In this document: positions 44,321 to 57,818 of the stretch, in pieces
How the letters are laid out: each line of letters starts with the position of its first letter
How positions within the stretch are numbered: the first letter of the stretch is position 1
From: Adiantum capillus-veneris
Taxonomy: Eukaryota > Streptophyta > Polypodiopsida > Polypodiales > Pteridaceae
Direction of reading: 5' to 3'
Length of the DNA stretch: 64,000 nucleotides
NCBI GenBank assembly: GCA_014529385.2
Contig: CM043956.1
Coordinates: 66,388,281-66,452,280, forward strand
Translations under genes and position numbers: made by a program
Notes under the pieces: model-generated
Told to the model about the DNA's origin: nothing
What the model saw: the letters and a program-made list of their open reading frames with translations, nothing else
Databases searched by the model: none

Positions 44321-46559
44321 TGGTGGTGGTTATGCTCTTTGCGAGAAGCTTTCCCATATGATGGAGATAACTACAGATATAGACAGAGGCTTCTAGCTCC
44401 ATATATTCAATAATACTTTCTATTCAGGCTCTAGGTTGTTTGAGATTTTGTCCTTCATGGATGAGGATAAGCTGGCTTTAGTCACAACATCCGCTATGGT
44501 GCCTAATACTCTTGAAATTGAGCTTGAGACTGTAGGAAGGCTAGTGATCTACGAAATGGGGAAATATGGATGGCTCATGCTACCATTGTGGTAACCTAGG
44601 GTATCTTTCAAAAAATTGAACTATAGTCATAACAATTTCTCAGCTTATCCCCTCCTACCCCGGTAACAAAACCTTGGTTCCTTAGGAGCAAATATTTGGG
44701 AGAAATCCCTCTAAAGAAGAATGGGGAAAAACCTTCTACTAATAACAATGAACAAGCTAGAGCATCACCTACTCATGAGATAACACTTGGTGCTAACGCG
44801 AGACCTTTGTTTAGATGTGAGATCCCCAATCCGCCAATACCAAGATTGGGATGGGATCCTTGACAGGTCTCTAGGTCTGATAAAAATCAGAGTCTCTAAA
44901 CAATAAAAATCCAAGGAATAGACCTCTACCATTGACAATGGCTTGGGTCTATAGCCTTAGAAGAAGACCTAGTCCTGTCTTGCAGCGGAAACGGGCCAAC
45001 GTATTAAAAGTCCAAAAAACTATTTCGGCCCTATAACTTCCACAAATTTGGCTAAGGTATCCTCTACCACCACTTTTTCCCCCCTAACATATGTGAGGGC
45101 ACGGCCGCTGGTAGATTCCTCTTCCAAGTGAAGAAGTTTTGTAAATGTTTTAGTGCACAGGGATGGATAGTTACCTGACTAATCAGGTCACCCGTCCATG
45201 ATTGACAACCTCAGTCAATCACCACTTACCACCCCGCACTCACACATGATTCATTTATTTTCTAATTACTATCACATTGTTTTAACATTTAAAATAATGG
45301 TTTCTTTTAACTTTTCGTCACCGTAATTCCTTGAAGACAACATTGAAAGAATTCTTTTAAAAAACAGACAGCTTTTAAACTTACGACATGGTACTGTTAA
45401 TCAAAACATTGTCCATAATAACCATGACCATTACTCTTCTTGTCTCTAGATCACCTAAGGGTGAAAAAATGGCACCGATTCCTTATTCACAATCCGGAGT
45501 GGATAAACCCCCACCCAAGGTTCCGGGTGCCCATACACATAACCAGTTGCCCATACAACTGGGCGGCTCCCCTAGGATAAAAACGGTATCCTAACTTATG
45601 TAGAAACATCAAGACATGACATAGAGTAGAAACTCATCGTTCATGGGGGTAACCGACTTATCCATGACTGGAAAGCCATCATTATCATCAATTTATACGA
45701 AGGAGTCGGAGGTGTCTTGAGACAAGCTGTCTTAAGGATGATCAATCATAACTTTCCTAATTCAACCAGTTTTAATCCAAACAATTCTTTTCTACATTAT
45801 AAACAAATGCACGTTGATTTCTTGAAAGTTACCTTCCGTTTTTGACCAACTATTTCTTTTCTGATTCTTACTCACTCCTTACGTATGCAATGTTAACTTA
45901 TAAAAGAACTTAAGCTATTTAAAGACTTAATTGAATAATGAGAAACCTACCTAGGATTGATCGGCCATCTGCTACTGCGCTAGCGCCAGAAGATTCTCCT
46001 CCGTAGGCTTACTACTAGGCCCAGCTTCATCGTCGTGGGACACTCTAATTCTTTTTAGAGCTCTGCCCTCATCATCAGATGTAGGATTGGCTTGGGTCCT
46101 TTTAGATGTCATAACTTCTTATCCTTATAAAAAGGACATCTAATCATTAGGTAGGTTATTCAAAATCTAAACTTAACCTTTGTATTCAACCGTAACCCAT
46201 CCAAGGTTAAATTTATAGTCTTAATTGGTAAATTCTTGACCTAGTAAATTCTTATTTGTCTATATAGGCATGACAACTTTTTCCACACCTTCCCTAAGGG
46301 TTTTCTAAGCTCTCCTAGTTTTCTTATAATTTATATATCTTTTTCCTAATTTTCCCATCAGATTTTAAGCTTGGAATCCTTTTATTTTGAGCTTAATATT
46401 TATTCTATTTATTTTCTCTTAAAAATTTCATTTCCTCAACTTTATATCATAGGTTTACACCTACTATAATTTTTTCAAAAACTTTTGACCTCAAAGTCTA
46501 TTTATTTTAATTAATTTTTTGCTAAAAATAGGACTTTTGGTCTATTATAATTTTCTAAA
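44321..46559. other. Non-coding stretch
   Basis: Open stretches here match no family I recognise. It becomes strongly AT-rich after 46100. Confidence 0.4.
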
Positions 46560-47990
46560 CTTACTAATAAATTATGGTATAATTATCACAAGCAGATAAG
46601 GATATTTTTGACCTCTGATAATATCTTATCATTTTCCAACTTAATTATATAATTTCCATCTTCAATTTTCATCTAAAATTTGTATAATTTGACTTAAATA
46701 AATAGTTATACTATTTTTCTAACCTTGAAATAATTATCACCACCTTTTTATTATGTAATCTAGCTCTGATAAATAGAATGTAATCATATAACATGATTTA
46801 CTAGTTTCCTCCTTTAAATTTTAGCCAAAATTAGTATATTTTGACCTAGATCAATATCTATACTAAGTTTCTAATCTTGAAATAATTATCACGGCCTTTT
46901 CATCATGTAATCTAGCTTTGATAATCAGCAAGTACTGATATAGCATGATTTCCTAATTTTCGTCTTTAGTTTTCATCTACAATTAGTATAATTTGACTTA
47001 GATAAATATTTATACTAAGTTTCTAACCTTGAAATAATTATCATGGCCTTTTTATCATGTAGTATAACTCTCATAAATAGTATGTAATCATATCACATGA
47101 TTTACTAATTTTCCCCTTTACTTTACCTTCAAAAATAGTGTTTTTCTACTAAGATAATTAACTAAAAGAATTACCTGTGGTTAAGATAATTATCACGGGT
47201 TTGTTAAGATGTGATTTACTTATGATAATTATCTCAAAGGTTTTTAGTTTAAATTATTATTTTCCCCCATTCAATTTTCTTTTCCTACTGTGATAATTAG
47301 TTAAACTAATTATTTGAGTTTAAGATAATTATCAAGGGTTTTCTAAGATGTTTTTTTTCTTTGGTAATTATCTCAAAGCATTTTGGAACAGTTTGCTATT
47401 TTTCCCTATTTATTTTCACCTAAAAACAATGTAATTCTGCTAAGATAATTAATTAAGATAGTTATCTGAAGTTGATATAACTATCACGGGTTTTGTAAGA
47501 TGTTTTTTTTCTCTAATAATTATCTCAAAGCATTTTGGATGAATTTGCTATTTTCCCCCTTTTAGTTTCCCTTAAAAATAATGTAATTATGCTAAGACAA
47601 TTAGTTAAAAATATTATCTAAGGTTATGATAATTATCACGAGTTTTATAAGATGTCATCTACCTCTAATAATTATCTTAAAGAATTTGGGATCAATTTGC
47701 TATTTTCTCCCTTTTAATTTCCCCTAAAAACAGTGTAATTCTTCTAAGATAATTAGGTAAGATAATTATTTGAGGTTAAGATAATTATCAGGGGTTTCCT
47801 AAGATATAATTTACCTTTGATAAATATCTCAAATCATTTTGGATTAGCTTGACCATTTTTTCCTTTACTTTTCTCTCAAAAACAATGTAATTCTACTTAA
47901 TTAATTATGAAAATTACTCATAAAACTACAAGATAGTTTTCCTAGCATAATTACAATCTAATATAGCTTTGATAATTATCTCATCTTAAT
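46560..47990. repeat. Diverged ~150-bp tandem array
   Basis: The phrase ATAATTATCACGG (with variants) recurs at about 46720, 46870, 47022, 47181, 47321, 47471, 47621 and 47772, a spacing of 140-159 bp, mostly 150. Each unit also contains GATAATTATCTCAAA, TTTGCTATTTTCCC and AAAACAATGTAATTCT-like blocks in the same order. Confidence 0.82.
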
Positions 47991-49127
47991 CTAAATTTAG
48001 TTAGGATAATTATCATCAATTTATGGTTAAAATGAGTAATTTCAACAATAATATGATATAATAATTAATTAGCTTAGTATCCCTAAGCTTAATCACAATA
48101 ATCAGTAGAGAATTTTGAATTAAGAGATAATTTTTTAGTATACATAGGTTTAATCTTCAATGAATTAAGAAAACTTGTTAATAGGTTAACTTAGCTTTGC
48201 TAATTAAGAAAGGTTAGTGCTACTTATCGTTGATTAACCAGCTAGAGCTTTGCGCTCTAGTGATTTCTGCGTAGAGGTCTCTGTAGATGAGAGATAATGT
48301 ACCAAGGCTCCAAGTCTGTCTGAAATTGTGAAGCAAGGGTCATATTTATAGGTTTCTGGGCACTCACGGGCTGGAAAATGGCAGTAACTTGCATCCCAGG
48401 CAGCCCTACAGCTCCAAAAATGCCCCCTGTTGCTAAATCTAGTCTAGGAAAGTTCATCATTTCCCCACACAGTCCCCCAGATACACAAAATCGATTTTTT
48501 GCTAATTTATTGACTTTTAATGATTAATTTTGGAAATATATGCAGTTTCTAGAACCTTAGGATAAAAAGTCTTTAGCAATAATAATTAGTGAAACCATTC
48601 AATTTTACTTAACTAATTAAATTCATAGTGTAACCTTTTAGAGCTTTGGTTACTCTGGTTATGCTCTAAATTTTATCGAAATTTGGTTTTGAAAAATTAT
48701 AACCCTAGTAAAGCTCTGGTTATGGTTCCAAAAATACCAATATTTACCATCGTTGGATCATTCTACAGTGTTTCCTTAACAACCACGTTAATTTGATCAG
48801 GCTTTGTACAATTTCTAAGGTTTCCGAAACTCGAAACCTTACATTAGACCCAATAGTGGGAACAACAGGCCTTCATCCTCGATTAATCCTAAAGCCTTGG
48901 GGACAAAGGGAAAAGAGTAGTTTATGCAGATGGCTTCATTGTATGAAGGAAAACCTTTAAAGCTAGGAATTTCTCATTAAGATAGAACTCTCATAACTAC
49001 TATGAAGCTCTTATGAAAGATATACCTTACTAAAAGACACTCGCAACAATTGATATTATCACAAAAACACATTAATCAGCCAAAAAAGAAAAAACATCTA
49101 TAGATCAAATCCATCTAGCAGGCATAC
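47991..49127. other. AT-rich non-coding stretch
   Basis: Follows the ~150-bp array. No coding region recognised. Confidence 0.4.
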
Positions 49128-49149
49128 ATGTGGAAGTTCACATGCATGA

Positions 49150-49352
49150 AACACACAATAAAGAGGAAACACAAATGGTTCATAATACCCCAATATGAGG
49201 TGGAAACTTTTAATGTGAAGGGGCTTAATGACCCCACTAGACTATATACTTTCAATAAGTGGATGATTTCTAGTAATCTTGATGTTTGCTTAGTTCAAGA
49301 GCATGAAAAACATGATAGAGCTAGGCAGTTTCTACACTATAGAGGTATGGAG
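49150..49352 (+). pseudogene. LINE endonuclease N-terminal fragment
   Basis: A short frame reads FNVKGLNDPTRLYTFNKWM, then DVCLVQEHEK, which fits the Asn and Glu blocks at the start of LINE apurinic-type endonucleases. The rest of the element is absent: the sequence runs into the LTR-like repeat of Gypsy-3. Confidence 0.45.
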
Positions 49353-49535
49353 TGTGGGGAGAGTGAAGGGAAGAAGGATCAATGACAATGTGATGTAATG
49401 CTTCACTATAGTCTCAAACGTTCACAATATGTGACATACTCACCCATACTCTACAAAACACACACATACTCATAAGAAAAAAGTCTAAGCATTATGAAAT
49501 CTTAAAAAAGGAGTGGAGTAAGGGTAAGCATCTTT

Positions 49536-50343
49536 GCAGTACAAATCTTCATTCACTATGCAGTACCTGGTAGCCTTCCTAGCTAGCCATCGTCGTTCAT
49601 TGCGACTCATGTGCTTAGGAGCCTCGCAGTGCTCCGAGAAATAGAAAATGTCCTCTAGTTATTCTTTGCCTTGAAATAGTGGGACCTTTACAGTGACAGC
49701 CCCCAACATGACATTATGCAACTCTTATGTAGCTAACGCATCTTCTTCTTTGTTCTTCTCCCTCGGCACAAAGTGGATTCGTGCACTCTTAAACTTCCTC
49801 ATTAGAGATTTGACCTCACTCGTTTTGGTAACTAGTTTGTCACTCTTACAAGCCCACACCCCTATCATTTGTGTCAGTATCAACATGGAATCACCAAAAA
49901 CATTTAGCCTAGTTATGCCATTGGAGAGACACCATTGTAACCCCAAGATGAGAGCCTGATACTATTACAGTGAGCCTCTTCCAACTACAACCCCTTGAGA
50001 AAAAGCTTTTCTCCCAAAGGATTTAACACAACCATTCGCAGGGACGCTCTCTCTTTTACCCGTTTGTAGGCACATCAAAGTATAAACTGTGAGCCTCTGA
50101 AAGAAGCTCGGCCTCAACTAGGGGGGGAGTCTTGCTAGGCTGCACTTTCTTTGGTCTTTCATAGCATCGTTGTGTTAGCACATCAGCTAGGCATGCCCTA
50201 GTAGTCCTCTCCAATTGTAATTTGTAGTCAAACTCATGTAGCTGCACTACCCATTTTTCTATCCTTGGGGATAGTTCCATGTGTTGCAAAGCATACAAGA
50301 GAACATCCTCAGTGATAAGCACAACAAACCGTTTCGGTAACAA
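49536..50343 (-). pseudogene. Gypsy-3 RNase H end and second RNase H
   Basis: The segment 50056-50343 reads ELSPRIEKWVVQLHEFDY and ACLADVL, the end of the first RNase H module. The segment 49725-49946 carries the second RNase H (GITRLNVFGDSMLILTQM, KNKEEDALAT). Just left of it, WLARKATRYCIVNEDLYCK marks the start of an integrase that is cut off. Confidence 0.82.
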
Positions 50344-51533
50344 CTAAGCCCTAAACTTTCTCACCACAAATTTAAATGCCAAGACCAACTGTTCTGTAGA
50401 GGTGATGTCCTTCTCAGCTACAGTCATAACGTTACTTACAAAATACACACGTCTCATCAAGAGTGTCTTTGAGTCCTTTTGCATCAAAATTGCCCCCAAT
50501 GCCTTGCAGCCAAGGCTAGGGTTGACATAGAAGGTCTCTTCCCAGCAAGGTTGTAAGACAGTGGGGTAAGATCCCATAATTTCCTTAACCTGCTCAAAAC
50601 ACCTCTCACTATTCCCTTCCCATGCCAAGGTAGCTTGCCTTGTGAGTTGTTGCAATATATAGATTTTCTGTGAAAGGAGATGAATGAAGCCACTCAAGTA
50701 GTGTACCTTCTTTTGCAAAAATGATACCAATTTCTTCATGTTTGAAGGTGAAGGTAGGGCAAGGAATGACTTCACTTTCTTGGGATCATCTTCTATCCCT
50801 TTCGTAGACACTACATGACCCAAAAGAGTTACCTTGGATTCCCCAATGTGGCACTTATCCTTGTTAAGCTATCCTCCCAGTGGAGCTAGTCGTGTAAACC
50901 CTTCATCTATCTTTCTCAAGTGTAATGCCCTAGAGCTATCGATGTAGAAATCGTCAATGAATACTTTGATAGAATTACAAAATTAGGCTGAAAAACCAAA
51001 TTTGTGAACCGCTGCAAGGTAGCTGGGGCATTAGTGAGGCCAAATGGCATAAACCTATATGCAAAACATCCCCAAGGTGTAATAAAAGTCATCAACTGAT
51101 GATCTTCATCTGCAATCCTTATATGAAAATACCCTAAATACCAATAACACACAATATACCTCTCATGACTTGCCACTTCATTCAAGATCTCCTCTTGAAG
51201 AGGGAGAGAAAAATGATCTCTCTTTGTAGCAGCATTCAGTGGATTGTAATCTACACACACTCTGCACTTTCCATTTTTCTTCAGAGTTACCACCACCGGG
51301 GATACCCATTCTAAATCCTCTACTGGATAAATGAACCCTGCTTTAAACAGCCTCTTTACCTCCTTTAGCAGTGCTTCTTGTTGGACCACTCCAAGACTCC
51401 TTAGCTTCTGCAAGATTGGTTTACTACCTTCCTTAAACTGAATGCGATGTTCTGTCACCATGACCCCTTTGATGAACTCATAATCTGTGATGAAAAGGCT
51501 GGCGTGTTTCTTTACGACCTCCTTGGCTAGCAT
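50344..51533 (-). pseudogene. Gypsy-3 reverse transcriptase
   Basis: The RT begins VTEHRIQFKEGSKPI, then WVSPVVVTLKKNG, CVDYNPLNAATK and [15 protein letters not shown] in 50916-51533. After a frameshift the catalytic block reads FIDDF near 50945-50960. The continuation GHVVSTKGIEDDPKKVKS and the start of RNase H (FYVNPSLGCKALGAIL) are in 50344-50823. Confidence 0.87.
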
Positions 51534-52133
51534 GGTCTCTAGTCCTTTCTGATCTATTTCACCCTGGATGTCTTGGCTCTTCTTCTCCTCTCAATCTTGT
51601 AGCAGTATACCCATCATCTCTAGAGAGCTTGCGTCATCCTTGGACGTTTTCTCATCAGATGAGGAGTAATCACTTGTACTCCACTCATCCGTAGAGGACT
51701 CTAGCTCTAGATTCTGCTACCTACCTAATTTGATGTCATAAACAATATTTTGGTTCTTCCCACCAGACTTTCTTTTGAGCCTCAAATCCAATGCTCCAGT
51801 TTCCCAGTCTTGTCTAGCCTTCATTGCCATGAGCCAAGGCCTCCCAAGGATTAATGGGTACCCCTCCCCCTTGGTAGAGATCACATGTGAATCTATTGAC
51901 ACACTCACCCCAAAAACTGACACCCTCACTCCATTTACCTTGCCTACGCATGCAACACAAACAATTTTTGCCATCTTTGCCTACAAGTAAGTGTGCTCAG
52001 TAACTTCTAACCCAAGTTTGTGCATAAGCTTTTCTATCATTACACACATTTTTGCTCCTCCATCCGCATAATTATTAGAGATCCATTGGTCCTTGATCTC
52101 AACATATATTGTTGGTACAATATCCTTGATTCC
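51534..52133 (-). pseudogene. Gypsy-3 protease region
   Basis: The active site reads YADGGAKMCVM near 52035-52070, with D-G-G-A as in Gypsy-2. LILGRPWLMA follows near 51830. An acidic Ser-rich linker leads to RT. Stops interrupt it at about 52131 and 51717. Confidence 0.8.
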
Positions 52134-53490
52134 CTAGGCACCGATGGACCCAGTGGACTTACCTTTATCTCTCCTAGTGCTCACCATCTTGGACCAAGCC
52201 CTCCTCATCTTAGGTGAGAGATGAAGGAGTTGCTGCCAAGTGATCTTTGGCCCTTGCTTACTAACATCTGCCACAAGGTCATATGGTAAATATCCCACTC
52301 CAAGTGGAAAATCCTCCAAGTCAATGTGTCTCCTAGACCTATTTTTCCTTTGTTTTACATCCTTGGGAGCTTGTGATGATCCTTCTAAAGGCACCTCTTC
52401 TTGCTCTAAGGCGTCCATCTCATCAGATTTGTGTCTCCTTAACCTTTTGATTGGCATCACATCATCTTTACTCACCTTTTCCTTCCCCTTGTCTTTGCCA
52501 TGATCTAGGCTAATGGATGATGCCCCCTCCTCTTCACCCCTAGGAGGGAGTGGGGGAATTTCCGTTGGTGTGAGTGGGGTGGTGCTAGGGACCTTAAGAT
52601 CTATATAGGTGCTGCCATGGGTGCAACATGCCTCGCTTGTGGCCTATCACATGGGGAGTTACTTGTTGTCGGGGTAGGCATCATGTATTACCATTCCCTT
52701 GGTGCGGAAATGCGGAAATAATACATACCATGTCGTACCTGTCCACAATTGTAGCATACATATTCCCTAGCTTGCCGTTGACCACCTTTGCAATTAGCTC
52801 CATTGGCTAGTGGTGGGGGTCTCACACCTTGAACCAAGTTTAAAGAGAGGCTTTCCAACTGATTGGTAATCTATTGTAATAGCTCCTATTGTGCAATTTC
52901 AAGGTTTGTTGGGGCCACCCCTCCCATTGGCCCTAGTTGTTGTGCCATTGGTGGAGGCTCGATTTCTCCTTGCAGCAGCTGAGCTTGAAACTTCAGCTTG
53001 CGATATTTCTCTCTTGCATGAAGAATGGCTTGATCATAGGAAGTTGGGAATTTTCCTTTTACTTTTTCTCGCAAGATCGAATAAAGTCCTGCTAAGAAGT
53101 AGTCCTTGTTTAGACAATCAGGTGCCCTCTCTCCCTCACCTAAGGAGGATGACCACTTCTCCCAAAGTTTGAGAAACTGATCTTTGTATGCCTTATAACT
53201 ATTCGGCAAAGACTGACGAATCTCTTGAAGTTGTCTCCAGATTTCTGATGGGGACACTTGATGTTGATAGTTGCTAAGAAAAGTCATCTTTAGTCTCTCT
53301 CCCAATCCTCTCTCATGTGTAGAGGGAGCGTCTGGTACCAAGCCTTGGCCCCCTTCCACAAAACCAGTGGGAAGGCTTTGACCTTAGTACCTTCCTCATC
53401 TCGTCCAGATACCAAGAAGGCCATTTCTATATTGTCTAGAAAATCATGGGCGACTTTGCCCGGCTTCCCATAGAAGTTTGAAAAATCCAT
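52134..53490 (-). pseudogene. Gypsy-3 gag
   Basis: Starts MDFSNFYGKPGK at 53490 with the capsid core (AKAWYQTLPL) and, after a frameshift near 53300, YKDQFLKLWEKW and YDQAILHAREKY. A zinc knuckle CYNCGQVRH near 52735-52770 lacks its last Cys. The C-terminal part (52134-52475) is basic and ends ITWQQLLHLSPKMRRAW, the usual lead-in to protease. Confidence 0.82.
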
Positions 53491-53544
53491 CTGTTCAAGA
53501 TCTTACAACTGCAATACCCTTAAAGAAGAAAATTAAAAAATCTT

Positions 53545-53568
53545 TATATATATATATATATATATATA
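53545..53568. repeat. (TA)n microsatellite
   Basis: About 24 bp of TA repeats in the Gypsy-3 leader. Confidence 0.95.
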
Positions 53569-53975
53569 GTGATTTGAAAATCACAATGGTTTGTACAAAG
53601 GGTTGGAACTGAGTTTAACAAACAGGGAGCTAGAACAAAATGAAAATAGATACATCAAATGAGTGATGATAATCCAGTAGAGGCAGGATGATAGGATGTG
53701 GGGATCTAAGGATTTTATCTAATACTTGGGGTCCAAACAAGAAGACTATTATTTATTGGTAGATAATAAGGAGACAAGGTAATAGAAATGTGTTGGAGAG
53801 TGGGGAGAGTGTAGGGAACAAGGATCAATGACAATGTGATGCAATGATTCACTATAGTCTCAAACCTCCACAATATGTGACATACTCACCCATACTCTAC
53901 AAAACACACACATACTCACAAGCAAAGACTATAAGAATTATGAAATCTTCAAGGTGGAGTGGAGTAAGGGTAAGC

Positions 53976-56340
53976 ATCACAACTCCATCAAAGGGAAGGT
54001 TGCAAGTAGCAAAGCTCACACACAAATCTAACTTGCTAGCTATTGACAAGATGTACATAAAACTCTGCCTCCCAATATATTAGTGGTAGCCTAGTGTTGC
54101 ATCAAGTGCTTAGTGAACGAAATATACAATGTGGAAAGCCCCCCTTGGCTGAGATTGGGGCTCTTTACATATATTTTCTTGCATGATTATATTTAGCGAT
54201 AAGTACAATTTACAAGGCTAAACCCGGGGGGGGGGCAAGTTGAGATGCCTTGGGAACCACCACCTTGTCCTTGTAGAAGCTTCACCTTGCCACATGGAAT
54301 GGTGCTTCTTTAATTATCACTCACTTGCAAAAATGTTTATTTACCCATGAGCCTTTGAATATATTGAGTTCTCATCTCACCGTTGGTGGTAGAGGGAGGT
54401 GATCAATGAGGCATAGTAGAGAGGTAGATGAATATATATGAGCATGAGTGAGAGTGGGGGGTGAAGAGATAGAATTTTTGGATTTTTTAAGGTTGATTTG
54501 AGTGAGATTTGTGATGGAAGATAGGAATTCATAATGAATCCATCTTGTGTGATTGTGTGTGTAGCTAACTAGTGTGTATCCTTACAAAGGGAAGGTGATG
54601 AAGTGCAGCTGTGGAAAGCTTGGGAGGGCTAATTAGGAATGAAGATTGAAGGTATTTTTATGAAAAATAAGTGTGTGAGAAAGAACATGATTAGGGCAAG
54701 ATAAGAGAAGACTAGGTAATAGAAAAAAAGGCCCAAAATAGGTGTTTTTTTGCCAAAATGGCTCCCATAAGGGCCCCAAAGGGTTCCATCCTAATTTTGA
54801 GGGTGCGTGGCAAGGGGAGGGCATGGAGGGGATCCAAGGGGGGTCTACTTATGATGCGGTATCCATCCTTTTAGTTGAAAAAAAAGGCTTGTTTTCCTTA
54901 TGAGACAAAGGGGAAGGTGCCCCACATCACATGCTCCTTGTTTTGGAGTCTTTCATTATGCACCACATGAGCTTGACACCTCAGGATACCTCAAGGGCCC
55001 ATGATGTCACCAAGCATCTTATGTGTACAGAAGGAAATTTCTAAATAGAAAATCTTGGGATGGTGGATCCTCTCCCTTGACTGTCCAAACTTCACTCTTT
55101 CCCTGAGTGAAATTAACTCCCATTCCCTTTACCATGGAGTTCAACAATGCATGGAACTCATTCCCATGTGAAGTTCACACACATGGCAAAAATGAGTCAT
55201 GACTAGGCACTATCTCCCAATCGTATCCTCTCAACTAGCTATAATTTTCTGCCCACAATAGCATCACACATGGAGCTGGAAGCCTTCAAAATGCAAGATG
55301 AAAAATTCTATTTTTTCTCTTTTTATTTCTTTTTGTTTTTTTATCTTGGCTATGTACAAGTGACGACTTCTGGAGGGGGTCGTGAAAAGAATGCATCATC
55401 AATCACATGCAGGGTGCATATCAAGCAACCATGCTAGCCTTGGGACAAGTGTCTCCCTTTTCCCTTTGAGAGAGAGGACTTGATAAATGCATAATCAAAT
55501 GAATAAATTATCTAAATTATCATTGGAACCCTTGAGAGGCCAACCAATAGGCTTTAGGCACACCATTATCTCAAGCTTGGAGAAGGTTCCCACATCAAGC
55601 TCGTCCATAGCACCTGAAGCATGACAAGAACCTTAGTCATCAAGCATGACAAGCACCTCAAGAACTTTAGTCATCAAGCATGACAAGCACCTCAAGCACC
55701 TTAAGCATGGGCCGGGTTCCCACCTCAAGCACAACCCTAGCTTGCCTAAGGTCAAAGGACTTTGGAGGTTTTTAATGAAGCTAACCCTAAGGTCTTTAGG
55801 CTCCATCAGATAGCATTTTTTTTTGACATACCATCTCTCATTTGGACCCCTTTAACCTTGGCCACGTGTTGAGACACATCCATAAGCACATGTCTATATT
55901 CTAACCCTTGTTCCCATTTATTCTCTTACATTAAATGATCAGTTTAATATGGGAAAATCATTTGAGTTGGTTAGATATTAGATTTTATGACATTATATCT
56001 CTCTTGAAATCATAGTCGTCATAAACTATGAGGTAGTTATTAGTGAATGTTTCTTAGTGGGTAGAGGATACCTTTTTGACCTATGACATCATTCCAAGAT
56101 GGATGACTAATCCATTTGGTACTTGGGAGACATAGCTGCCACAAGCATGTCTTCTCTTTGGTCCATTTCATTCTCCCAAAGTAGAGTGACAAATTCTACT
56201 TGGTGTTGGAGAGACGTCGTCATCACAAACATGATTTTAATCATGCATACTATTTAAATTTATGCATAATAAAAAGATAATTAGTCTTTTAAGACAAAAA
56301 CATTGGTCATTTAAAATAAACATGTACATTTGCTTAAACT
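53976..56340. other. Non-coding stretch, likely including the rest of the Gypsy-3 5' LTR
   Basis: No coding region recognised. The right LTR of Gypsy-3 must extend some distance here but its end cannot be placed because the partner is truncated. A short repeat of CATCAAGCATGACAAGCACCT lies at about 55610-55710. Confidence 0.45.
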
Positions 56341-56344
56341 AATG

Positions 56345-57804
56345 TATCATTGTAAGCATTGACAAGGTTCATACTATCCTTAAGTTGTATTCCTTGCATC
56401 CATCTAGCATCTTCAAAATGATAATTTATGAGTTTAATAAGATACCATCCGATAATATTACCATGTCAAAGTACCTTGTCTTCATGCCGAAGGATAACTT
56501 TAGGTTTTAGCACCTCTTCTTGGTACTCGATTTTTGGAGGGTCTTCAATAATAAGTTCGCTTGGTGTCTCTCCTTTGTAGGGCTTAAGTACACCCACATG
56601 AAAAGCATTGTGTATGAGCCAATGGTTGGGAAACTTGAGTTGATAATCCATCTCATTGATTGGATTCAAGATTTGAAAAGTACCATAGTATCTTTTTGCT
56701 AGTTTAGCGTATTATTTTTGATGGCCAATAGGAGTTTTACCCGTTGTTTACCTCAATCCACACTTAGGAAACTTGAGTAAGACCCAATCATTTTCCTTTA
56801 AGTTTCAGGCCCTTCTGTGCTTATCAGCAATAGACTTTTTCCTTTATTTAGAGATGGATATAGCCTCCTAAATCTTTTGGAAATATTCTTGTAGGTCACG
56901 TCTATACTCATCAGCACAGAAGATCTTCCCTTGTAATTTAAGTAGCAAGGGACATTTAGGTCTTCCCTGTATGATCTCAATAGGTGTTTTTCCCATAGTA
57001 GTATGGACGGTATTATTGTACGCATACTCTACAAGGGGTAAGTACTTCTCCCATTGTGAGCGTTGATCTACTTTTGTAACATAAGTCTTTAGTAAATCAA
57101 GAATCGTAAGATTGGTTGTCTCACTTTGGCCGTCCATTTGTGGTTGATAGGCCGAAGAGACATTTAATCTTGTACCTAGATCTTCAAAGAGAACTTTCCA
57201 AAAACTACTGGTCATTCTAGGATCTTTATCTGACACGATGGATTTCTTGAAAATCTGAGATATGAAGAGAGTTGCCATTTGGTGTGCCTTAATAGTCTTT
57301 TTGATAGGAGTAAAGTGTGTTTGCTTGCTAAACTTGTCAACTATTGTCATTTTCCCATATTCCCATGGATAAATAGAGGTAACCAAATATAAAATCCATG
57401 GATATACTCTACCATGGTGAATTAGGGATTGGCAATGGCTGGAGTAATCCTGGCCGCTTCCCTTTGTCATACTTGGTATTTTGGCATACGACACATCTTG
57501 AAACATACTCTTGTATGTCCGATTTCATGGTAGGCCAATAGAAGTATGTCTCTATTCCTCGAAGAGTAGGTTGAATGCCTATATGCCCCATATAGGGAGG
57601 AGCATGGGATTCAGACATGACTTTCTCATCATGAAGAGAGTGGGTAGCACATAGCCCATTGCCATGGAGAAGATAACCATCGTGCAAGGTGAATGGTTCT
57701 TCTTTCTTCCCCAATGCAAGGGCTGACATTACATCTTTAAAGTCCGGGTCAGTAGAATAATCATCTATCATAGAAGATAGATCATTGTGAGTTGCCATAG
57801 ACAC
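56345..57804 (-). pseudogene. Gypsy-4 integrase with chromodomain-like tail
   Basis: The zinc finger (57409-57804) reads GHIGIQPTLRGIETYFYWP and CVVCQNTK. The core (56868-57506) has VDKFSKQTHF, VSDKDPRMTSSFW and QPQMDGQSETTN, keeping the second Asp and the Glu. The C-terminal part (56466-56669) has NHWLIHNAFHVGVLKPY and ILRHEDKVL, then a broken YLIKLINY block followed by FEDARWMQ, which resembles a chromodomain. Several frameshifts. Confidence 0.85.
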
Positions 57805-57818
57805 GCATTAACTCTTGG

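Larger units (their letters stand above)
49353..53975 (-). mobile_element. Dual-RNase H gypsy element (Gypsy-3), decayed and missing integrase
   Basis: Direct repeats at 49353-49535 and 53795-53975 (part of an LTR) flank a minus-strand body with gag, protease, RT, RNase H and the second RNase H. The body stops at the beginning of the integrase finger region (about 49500) where it joins the left LTR piece, so a deletion removed the integrase and most of that LTR. It is related in plan to Gypsy-2 but its protein blocks are clearly different. Many frameshifts and stops. Confidence 0.85.

Noticed and set aside
46560-47990. CRISPR-like array
   Set aside because: Units are diverged throughout with no constant repeats and unique spacers, and the DNA is plant nuclear.
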